Source: Lentisphaerota bacterium
GTDB taxonomy: Bacteria; Verrucomicrobiota; Kiritimatiellia; RFP12; UBA1067
NCBI GenBank assembly: GCA_015061765.1
Contig: SUVZ01000122.1
Span: 1 to 9,457, forward strand
Direction: 5' to 3'
Length of the DNA stretch: 9,457 nucleotides
The position numbers and the translations under genes were made by a program. Of the stretch, positions 1 to 6,200 are shown piece after piece. A model generated the notes under the pieces. That model was not told the origin of the DNA. It did no database searches and worked only from the letters and a program-made list of their open reading frames with translations. How positions within the stretch are numbered: the stretch's first letter is position 1; the number at the start of each line of letters is the position of its first letter.

Positions 1-1
1 G

Positions 2-1174
2 CTGATAGGACGCACCGCAGTCTTGCTGCTGTCGTTGCCGCTTTGCACTTTTGCAGCGAAATACGACGTTGCCGCATACGTGTGGCCGGCGTACCACAAC
101 GAGCCGCGCTGGAAGGAGCTTGGCATTTTTGCCGACGGCAAGGGCGAATGGCAGAATCTGTACGAATCGGTAAAGCGCACGCCCGACGATTATCAGGGCG
201 TGAAGCCGCTTTGGGGATATGAAGACGAATCCGATCCGGTGGCGGTAGCCCGGAAAATCGATGCCGCCACGGCGGCAGGCGTGAACGTCTTCATTTACGA
301 CTGGTATTGGTATGGAGGGCGTCCATTTCTGGAAGATGCTCTCAACAAAGGTTTTCTCGGCGCCAAAAACAGCGAACGCATGAAGTTCTATCTCATGTAC
401 GCCAACCATGACGTCAACCGGCTTTGGGACAACCGTGTGGGCGGGAAAGCCAAAAATGAGATCGTATGGCAGGCCAAGATTTCCGATGCCGACTGGCGCA
501 CAATCGTAGCACGCTGGATCGGCCAATATTTCAAGCGCTCCAACTACTACAAGATAAAAGGCTGCCCGGTGCTGATGATATACGATATCGACGGGTTTGT
601 TCGATGGGAAGGCGAGGCTGTCGCCAAGCGGCGCATCGCCTATTTGCGTTCGGAGACGAAAAAAGCCGGATTCCCGGACGTTCATCTGCAGATTCTCTGT
701 TCCGCGTACTTCCCCCACGAGCCGGACTGCTGCCAAGTCGATCTTGGCGCGGATTCGATGTCGATCTACAACTGGCGCTACAAGACGGCTTCCCGCCTCG
801 AGTCGAAAGAAGAGCCGGAGCTGACGTACCGCCAGTGGGGCGAGATGTCGATGAAGGCGGCCGACTCCGCCAAGGCCGCCGCGGAGAAGATGGGCGCCGT
901 GTACTTTCCCAACATAACGGTGGGGTGGGACACGAACGCACGCTACCCGAAGGGCGAGCGGCGTAACATCGTACATGGCGCGAACCCCGCAGATTTTGAG
1001 GACTTCGCCCGTCAGACAAGGAAATGGGTTGCTGCGAACGTCCCAGCAGACATGCCGAAGCTGATAACGGTCAATTCATGGAACGAATGGACCGAGGGGA
1101 CGTATCTCGAGCCTGACGACAAGTTTGGCTATGGCTATCTCAATGCGCTCAGGAGGGTTTTTGTCGATGAGTAA
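2..1174 (+). CDS. GH99/WbsX-like secreted glycan-active protein (5' partial)
   Basis: The protein resembles the WbsX / glycoside hydrolase 99-like family (Pfam Glyco_tran_WbsX type), predicted TIM-barrel proteins acting on glycans. The frame is open to the left edge, and the first visible residues (LIGRTAVLLLSLPLCTFA) look like the hydrophobic core of a signal peptide. The true start is therefore probably just outside the window, and the TTG at 23 is only the first possible in-window start. Family-like features are the AYVWPAYHNEPRW segment (about 75-140), a GVNVFIYDWYWY strand with the aromatic cluster (about 278-313), and the C-terminal NSWNEWTEGTYLEPD motif (1073-1117) followed by GYGYLNALR. 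These acidic and aromatic residues are the hallmark of the family. Some members sit in O-antigen clusters, but export and glycosidase neighbours favour a degradative role here. The stop overlaps the next gene by 8 bases. The fold call is fairly sure; the exact activity is unknown. Confidence 0.85.
   Translation: MIGRTAVLLLSLPLCTFAAKYDVAAYVWPAYHNEPRWKELGIFADGKGEWQNLYESVKRTPDDYQGVKPLWGYEDESDPVAVARKIDAATAAGVNVFIYDWYWYGGRPFLEDALNKGFLGAKNSERMKFYLMYANHDVNRLWDNRVGGKAKNEIVWQAKISDADWRTIVARWIGQYFKRSNYYKIKGCPVLMIYDIDGFVRWEGEAVAKRRIAYLRSETKKAGFPDVHLQILCSAYFPHEPDCCQVDLGADSMSIYNWRYKTASRLESKEEPELTYRQWGEMSMKAADSAKAAAEKMGAVYFPNITVGWDTNARYPKGERRNIVHGANPADFEDFARQTRKWVAANVPADMPKLITVNSWNEWTEGTYLEPDDKFGYGYLNALRRVFVDE
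1151..1157 (+). promoter_or_regulatory. Ribosome binding site for the DUF6067 gene
   Basis: AGGAGGG lies 9 bases before the ATG at 1167, inside the 3' end of the upstream gene. It decides the start: the open frame reaches further up, to an ATG at 1125, but that lies deep in the upstream gene and would place 14 extra residues before an otherwise standard signal peptide. Confidence 0.8.
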
Positions 1175-3665
1175 TGACACTCGAAATTTTGCCGCCGTCT
1201 TGACGGCGATTGCGGCATTTACGCTGTTCGCAGCCGCTGGCGCATCGGTTTCCGACGCGACGCTTCTTCGCATGGCGGCGATGAAGTTTGCGCCTGTCAT
1301 TGACGGCAAGATATCCATAGACGAGCAGAAGCATTCCTCCGTTCAGTACGGTCCGATTTCGGGAACGACGAAGCTGATGTCCGTCAGATACGGTTCGTTC
1401 TTTGTCGGCTACACGGATGCCGGAATCTACTTCGCCGCCAGGACATCCGCACCGACGCGCCCACAGAAATTCACTGCGGCGGACCGTGTGGCGATTTCGA
1501 TGCTCCCGGAAGGATGCGACGCGCCCAAGGAGTTTTACGTGTGCGTGGCGGACGGATCGTCGAATCTGCCGCCAGGCGCGAAGTCCGCAATGCGTCACCC
1601 GCGCGGCATCGACATCTGCGGCATGGAATGTGTCGAAACAGAGATGTTCATTCCGTTCTCGGCCCTTGGCGCCGTGAAGCCGGCGGACGGCGCGAGGTGG
1701 GGGCTCCAGATGTCCGTCGCCTACAGCTCCGAGCCTGAGACGGCCTATTGGCACCTGCCTTCCGCAGAGGGCGAGATGGGGAGTCTCGTGTTCGACTCGC
1801 GCTGTTTGATATCCGGATTCGTGAATTTTGGTCCACACGAGGCTTGGCGTCCCCAAGGCGGCTATTCCGTATTGTTCCGATTTGACAATCCGACAGTCGT
1901 TGACGCGAAACTCGCATCGAAAAGCATCATACATCGCGGCATTGGATTTGCGAAGCTCGATGACAATCCGGAGAATGTTGAAGGTGCGCTTCACAACAAG
2001 ATAACTGAGTTTGGAGGGCAGACGGTTCCCGCAGGCGCGAACAAGGACGTTGTTCATCCGGAATATGCGATATGGCCGGGGAAGGTGAACGACATGAATA
2101 TTGAGATTGGTGCCAATGGCGCCGTCTGTTACCGCCGACGGATTAGATGGGATATTTCGCGCGGACTTAAGTGGAATGATGCGGAGAGCCTGCCGACGCT
2201 CGACACGGGTTTCTATCCTTCAGCAGGGAACCGCTTCCGCGCACAGTACAAGACAAACGGTAAGAAGAATCTTGCAAGAGGAGGCATTCGCGTTGTCGGC
2301 GCGGACGGCAAAACGTATTGGGAGAAAGCACTTGAGGGCAAGCCTTATCTGCCGAAATCGGAACTGTTCGACGAAAGGCTGCCCGGTCTGCCGGTGCAGG
2401 ACTACGTCGTTCGCTTTGTTGCAGTTGATGACCGGGGCCGTAAATACACAGACGAGCGCACCTTCGCGGTTCGCGACTTGCCTTGGCATGGGAAGAAACT
2501 CGGCACGGAGCGCGTCATACTGCCGCCGTTCAAGCCTATCAGTGTTAAAGACGGCAAGATCGCGTTTCTTCAGACAGGCTACCGCCCCGGAAATGTCCTT
2601 TGGGATGAAGTTCTTGCATTTGGCGAGAATATGCTTGCCGCTCCGGTGGAACTGGAAATCAACGGCGGACGCTTCGTTGTGACAGGCGAGCGCATCGTCT
2701 CCGCCGAGAAGGACCGCGTCGTCCGCGAGGTGACTGCAGAAAAGGGCAATCTTTCGCTCAAGGTGACGCAGGACTACGACTACGACGGCTTCTGCTGGGC
2801 GACGATGGAATTTACGCCAAAATCCCCTATGAAGGTTGATTCCCTGCGCGTCAAGATGCCTTTGAAGAATGAGATAGTGAAGTATTTCGATGTTTGCTGC
2901 CGGAATGACCGTCGAGCCTACGGGGCGCCGGATTTCTCGCTGCCGTCCTGTGATGGCGAAGTGTGGTCTAGTGCGACCAATGCGCCAAAATGGATGAAGC
3001 AGCTCTATCCGGCGAACGTCCAGCCCTATGTCTGGTTCGGCGGTGCGGCGAAGGGATTCTGCTGGATGGTCAACAGCGTGAAGGGGATGTCGCTCGAACG
3101 TGACGTTCCGCCGCAGAGGATAGTGAGGTCAGGCGGTGCGGCGACGCTCTATTCCGACATCGTGAACAAGCCGGTCACGTGGGAGAAGCCAGTCACGATC
3201 TGCATGGGCTTCCAGCCGACTCCCGTCAAACCGCAGAACCGGCGGCTTTGTGCACGTACCACCGATATGTGGAGCGGGTATCTATGCCCGTCCAATTCTG
3301 TGCGGTCGATGAAGTGTACCGCGAGAGGGTTTATGATGTCAACGTTGCTCTTCCCGGTACATACCTATCCGGCCAATGACCGTTCGCTTTTGGAGTGGTC
3401 GTTTGCCCAAAAGGAATCCAATCACCGTGGTTGGGAACGCAAGGCGACTGAATTTGCAGATCGACATGCCGATTGGTTTATTGAGAAGGGGCGCAACGTA
3501 GCGGTTGTCTGGCGGCGCGACCAACTTATTAACCGTCAGATGACGGGTGCAAAATCCCGCATGTTCTACCTCTGCCGCCGTATTCGCTCATGTAATTGTC
3601 ACGTGGCCATTCATAGGGGCTCCACTCCGCCTTGTACATCTCGTCCTCCGGCCAAAAGCAGCTGA
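1167..3665 (+). CDS. CBM9-like + DUF6067 glycosidase-like protein, N-terminal part of an interrupted gene
   Basis: Starting at ATG 1167 the product begins with a signal peptide (hydrophobic residues about 8-28, ending near AAAGASVSD). A domain resembling CBM9/DOMON-like carbohydrate-binding folds follows (about residues 40-210, opening with APVIDGKISIDE). Next comes a beta-rich linker region (about 215-435), then a DUF6067-type region related to GH123-like proteins, with a beta-sandwich containing the VWFGGAAKGFCW stretch and the signature GFQPTPVKPQ at about 681-690. The barrel part then begins (HTYPANDRSLLEW onward). Sequence is convincing up to about 3572 (MFYL). The last 30 or so residues are low-complexity Cys/Arg/Pro-rich and unlike the family, ending in tandem TGA codons at 3663-3668. 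The same frame resumes as good DUF6067 sequence after about 3679. The encoded protein would be a truncated 832-residue product without most of its catalytic barrel. The domain call is from memory of the family; no search was run. Confidence 0.8.
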   Translation: MSNDTRNFAAVLTAIAAFTLFAAAGASVSDATLLRMAAMKFAPVIDGKISIDEQKHSSVQYGPISGTTKLMSVRYGSFFVGYTDAGIYFAARTSAPTRPQKFTAADRVAISMLPEGCDAPKEFYVCVADGSSNLPPGAKSAMRHPRGIDICGMECVETEMFIPFSALGAVKPADGARWGLQMSVAYSSEPETAYWHLPSAEGEMGSLVFDSRCLISGFVNFGPHEAWRPQGGYSVLFRFDNPTVVDAKLASKSIIHRGIGFAKLDDNPENVEGALHNKITEFGGQTVPAGANKDVVHPEYAIWPGKVNDMNIEIGANGAVCYRRRIRWDISRGLKWNDAESLPTLDTGFYPSAGNRFRAQYKTNGKKNLARGGIRVVGADGKTYWEKALEGKPYLPKSELFDERLPGLPVQDYVVRFVAVDDRGRKYTDERTFAVRDLPWHGKKLGTERVILPPFKPISVKDGKIAFLQTGYRPGNVLWDEVLAFGENMLAAPVELEINGGRFVVTGERIVSAEKDRVVREVTAEKGNLSLKVTQDYDYDGFCWATMEFTPKSPMKVDSLRVKMPLKNEIVKYFDVCCRNDRRAYGAPDFSLPSCDGEVWSSATNAPKWMKQLYPANVQPYVWFGGAAKGFCWMVNSVKGMSLERDVPPQRIVRSGGAATLYSDIVNKPVTWEKPVTICMGFQPTPVKPQNRRLCARTTDMWSGYLCPSNSVRSMKCTARGFMMSTLLFPVHTYPANDRSLLEWSFAQKESNHRGWERKATEFADRHADWFIEKGRNVAVVWRRDQLINRQMTGAKSRMFYLCRRIRSCNCHVAIHRGSTPPCTSRPPAKSS

Positions 3666-3678
3666 TGAGCATCGGATC
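3573..3678 (-). other. Inverted internal segment of the DUF6067 gene (micro-inversion)
   Basis: The plus strand here reads as nonsense for the protein and carries stops at 3663-3668. The minus strand, in one frame, reads plausible barrel sequence, including DPMLISCFWPED, MYKAEWSPYEWPRDNY and SEYGGR. Breakpoints are placed by the short inverted match CCTC (3569-3572) and GAGG (3679-3682). Flipping 3573-3678 joins MFYL to DPMLISCF on the left and EYGGR to GTESRIDKLLYD on the right without changing frame, since the two breakpoint coordinates sum to a multiple of three. The tandem TGATGA becomes part of the Leu-Ile-Ser codons. Ends are uncertain by a few bases. No longer inverted repeat was found at the edges. 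Confidence 0.75.
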
Positions 3679-3761
3679 GAGGAACGGAGAGCCGGATAGA
3701 CAAGCTGCTGTACGATGCGAAGACTGCGCTTGACCTTGGCTACAACGGTATATACTATGAC

Positions 3762-4550
3762 GTGTTCGGTTGCCACCGCGACTACAACTTCATAGTCAAT
3801 CCAGAACGGGCGTACCACAAGCCGGATGGCTCGATCCAGATAGGCGGCAACGACCTTCTTGAACAGCGCGAGATCGTAAAGCGTACCGCCACGCTCTGCC
3901 ATCTGAACGGAGGCAATTTCGAGGGGTCGCCATACGTTTCGGTACACACCACCGATTGTTATGTCGTGCCGGTCATGAGTTTCGCCGCAGAAAATCTCGC
4001 CTGTGAGCGTGGAGCCTTGGGTGGTGATTGGCAAGATCGTTTCCCGGAAGGCTACGCCATTGCGGAAATATGCGGCTTGCAGTCTGGCACGGTTCCCGCA
4101 GTCATCGTATCTGCTCGTGTCGGCGATGAAGCTCGACGCGGACGGGAATTGCGCTCTTTGATGGCGCTCATGTGCGCCTACGGTTTCTTTACGTTGGACG
4201 AGCAGGGAATAGTATACCGCGATTGGTTCGAGAAGGCGTGGAATACGGTATATGATTTCGGTTGGGGACGGCCAGATGTGAGAATCCATTTTTATTATGA
4301 TGAAACGCCTCAACCTGTGACGCATAATGGGAAAGATGTGCGCCTTACCGTCGCTGCAAAGAGCGATAGTGCATTGCTCCTCTTCGGCAATCTCGGCGAG
4401 GATGTGCATGTTTCCTTTGATCTGTCGGGATTGGGTTTCGCGGCAGGACGGGTTTTCGACGCCGAGACCGGCGAGACTCTTAAATCAAACAGTTTCCATA
4501 TCGACCGCCATGGTTATAGAATGATAAAAGTCGAACGAAGCGGTCTGTAG
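3762..4550 (+). CDS. DUF6067 glycosidase-like protein, C-terminal part of the same interrupted gene
   Basis: This is the rest of the gene beginning at 1167. Good protein sequence in the same frame actually extends upstream to about 3679 (RIDKLLYDAKTALDLGYNG, then IYYDVFGCHRD), so the GTG at 3762 is simply the first possible start after the stops. It has no Shine-Dalgarno sequence before it and cuts into a conserved barrel strand. The fragment carries the end of the predicted barrel, with the YYD motif just upstream, an HTTDCYVVPVMSFAAEN strand (family members have a His followed by a SFAD/SFA-type strand) and EGYAIAEICG. It ends with a small beta-sandwich (about 4320-4545) that closes with HGYRMIKVE, typical of the C-terminal domain in such glycosidases. 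Joined to the N-terminal part with the inverted segment flipped back, the protein would be about 1127 residues. Alone it is probably not made or not active. Confidence 0.7.
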   Translation: MFGCHRDYNFIVNPERAYHKPDGSIQIGGNDLLEQREIVKRTATLCHLNGGNFEGSPYVSVHTTDCYVVPVMSFAAENLACERGALGGDWQDRFPEGYAIAEICGLQSGTVPAVIVSARVGDEARRGRELRSLMALMCAYGFFTLDEQGIVYRDWFEKAWNTVYDFGWGRPDVRIHFYYDETPQPVTHNGKDVRLTVAAKSDSALLLFGNLGEDVHVSFDLSGLGFAAGRVFDAETGETLKSNSFHIDRHGYRMIKVERSGL

Positions 4551-4556
4551 CGTAAT

Positions 4557-4561
4557 GGAGG
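4557..4561 (+). promoter_or_regulatory. Ribosome binding site for the GH43 gene
   Basis: GGAGG lies in the 15-base gap after the stop at 4550. Its spacing is 4 bases to GTG 4566 and 22 bases to ATG 4584. The closer GTG fits better although the gap is short. An ATG at 4564 immediately followed by TGA overlaps the GTG. Confidence 0.6.
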
Positions 4562-4565
4562 TAAT

Positions 4566-6200
4566 GTGAGTGGGTTATTGATCATGCAAAGCGATATATT
4601 GCAGCACTTGACTGGACGCGTCAGGCGCCTGATCGCATTGTTCCTCTCTTTGCATGCAGGGATACTCCTTGCGGCAAATCCGTATCTTCCGCTGTGGGAG
4701 CACACCCCAGACGGTGAGCCATACGTTTTTGATGATCCGGACAACCCTGGCAGAAAACGTGTCTATGTCTATGGCTCGCACGACAACCGTCAGTCTCTGT
4801 GGTGCGGACGAGACCTTGTTCTCTGGTCCGCGCCGGTCGAGGACTTGAACAAGTGGCGATTTGACGGCGTCATATTCCGCTCTGTAGCCGACGCGAACGG
4901 GAATCCGCTTGACGGGAAGTCCCTTGGCGACCTCTTGTTCGCCCCGGATGTGGCGTTGAAGACCGACTCAATCGGGAAGAAGACGTACTTCCTCGTGCCT
5001 AACAACATGACGTCAAAGAGGAAATCGATGATTGCCAAGTCTGATCGTCCGGATGGCCCGTTCAGGGTTTGCAACTGGGACGCGAAAGACCCGACGCGCA
5101 CCAGGGGATGTCTGGGCCTGGATCCTGCGCTTTTCGTGGATGACGACGGGCGCGTCTATGGATATTGGGGATTCTGGCGGTCGATGGCGGCGGAACTGGA
5201 TCCGGAAACCATGGCGGACGTGAAGCCTGGCACGAAGGTCGTCGAGGACATGGTGAGCGGCGGCAAGCAGCCGGGGGTGTTCCGGTTCTTTGAGGCTTCG
5301 TCTGTTCGCAAGGTCAAGGGCAAGTATGTGTTCATATACAGCCGCAAGACCGAGGATGGGGAATTCGGCCTGTATAGTTCGTCCTATACGCTTGCGTACG
5401 CATATTCCGATAATCCGCTTGGTCCATGGACGTACGGTGGAACCATAATCGACGGGCGCGCCCGGGAGAATCGGCAGGACGGCACGGTCGTGGTTACGGC
5501 GTCGCCTTGGGGCAATATCCACGGCAGTATCTGCGAAATTAATGGGAAATGGTATGTTTTTTACCACAGGCAATGCGGACGCAAAGGAGATGGTCGGCAG
5601 GCAATGGTTGCGCCTGTCGATATAGACGTTGAGGATGGCGTGGGTGGGAGAGTGCGTATTTCGGAGGCGGAATACACGTCCGAAGGCTTTGAGACGGATG
5701 GACTGGATCCGTTTGAATGGCATTCTGCAGGAATCATGAGCTATTTTACTGGCGGACCCTACATGAGGGCTTCTTATGTAGAGGGATACGACAATGCCAA
5801 TCCGTATGATGAAAAGATAAACCGTGGAACTGTGGTAAACATAATGGCAGGTTCAGTCGTGGGCTACAAATACTTTAATTTCAGCAAGACCCACGGTTGC
5901 AAATCGTTGAAGCTCGAAATCAAGCTTCTGCCGTTGGGCGAGAAGTCCACGGTCGAAGTATGGGCGATTAGGCCTTCCTCCGATGAGGGAGGCATCAAGC
6001 TCGGCGAAGTTCTACTTTCCGGAAATGAAAGGGAGAAGCAGGTGATGAAGACGGTCAATGTCCCGTCTCTCGCCGGAATCGACGGCAGAAAGGCTCTCTT
6101 TTTCGTGTTTAATGCGGAACGAAAGGGATTTTCGCTCTGCGAAATGGAAGGTTTCCGATTCAGTGCGGACAGTGTAAAAGTTGAAAGGAGAATAAAATGA
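4566..6200 (+). CDS. Glycoside hydrolase family 43 protein with C-terminal CBM6-like domain, secreted
   Basis: A predicted five-bladed beta-propeller glycosidase; GH43 enzymes are typically arabinofuranosidases, xylosidases or galactosidases acting on plant or algal side chains by inversion. After a signal peptide (RRLIALFLSLHAGILLA, about residues 20-36) the mature protein opens NPYLPLWEHTPDGEPYVF. Candidate catalytic residues are the base Asp at 56 or 57 in EPYVFDDPDN, the pKa-tuning Asp at 186 in GLDPALFVDDDG, and the acid Glu243 in FFEASSVRK. His319 (NIHGS) and the FYHR motif at 332-335 also fit the family. Residues about 385-540 form a separate beta-sandwich similar to CBM6-type modules. 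Length (544) is normal for this architecture. The start is GTG 4566 by ribosome-site spacing; ATG 4584 is the alternative and leaves the signal peptide intact. The stop overlaps the next start (ATGA). Substrate not determined. Confidence 0.9.
   Translation: MSGLLIMQSDILQHLTGRVRRLIALFLSLHAGILLAANPYLPLWEHTPDGEPYVFDDPDNPGRKRVYVYGSHDNRQSLWCGRDLVLWSAPVEDLNKWRFDGVIFRSVADANGNPLDGKSLGDLLFAPDVALKTDSIGKKTYFLVPNNMTSKRKSMIAKSDRPDGPFRVCNWDAKDPTRTRGCLGLDPALFVDDDGRVYGYWGFWRSMAAELDPETMADVKPGTKVVEDMVSGGKQPGVFRFFEASSVRKVKGKYVFIYSRKTEDGEFGLYSSSYTLAYAYSDNPLGPWTYGGTIIDGRARENRQDGTVVVTASPWGNIHGSICEINGKWYVFYHRQCGRKGDGRQAMVAPVDIDVEDGVGGRVRISEAEYTSEGFETDGLDPFEWHSAGIMSYFTGGPYMRASYVEGYDNANPYDEKINRGTVVNIMAGSVVGYKYFNFSKTHGCKSLKLEIKLLPLGEKSTVEVWAIRPSSDEGGIKLGEVLLSGNEREKQVMKTVNVPSLAGIDGRKALFFVFNAERKGFSLCEMEGFRFSADSVKVERRIK
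6184..6190 (+). promoter_or_regulatory. Ribosome binding site for the repeat protein gene
   Basis: AAAGGAG sits 6 bases before ATG 6197, within the last codons of the GH43 gene. The ATG overlaps the upstream TGA by 4 bases (ATGA), so translation is probably coupled. Confidence 0.8.

Noticed and set aside
466..966. Plus-strand alternative frame of 166 codons inside the GH99-like gene
   Set aside because: Arg-rich, no ribosome site, and fully overlapped by a gene with strong family motifs.
1149..2057. Minus-strand open frame of 302 codons
   Set aside because: Arg/His-rich translation typical of an antisense shadow. The plus frame here has a signal peptide, a strong ribosome site and a coherent domain.
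3500..3720. Site-specific invertase sites flanking the inverted segment
   Set aside because: I looked for inverted repeats around both breakpoints and found only CCTC/GAGG, plus a TTGTCT match further out that would include minus-strand stop codons. This is too short for a typical invertible element, and no recombinase gene is in the window.
3565..3765. Simple frameshift splitting the DUF6067 gene
   Set aside because: Both flanks are in the same plus frame, so an indel is not needed, and none of the plus frames yields family-like sequence between about 3573 and 3678, whereas the minus strand does.
3588..4409. Minus-strand open frame of 273 codons
   Set aside because: It lies antisense to the DUF6067 C-terminal half, has no recognisable domain or ribosome site, and is not the frame that gives the missing peptide in the inverted segment. 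It is a shadow of the plus-strand gene.
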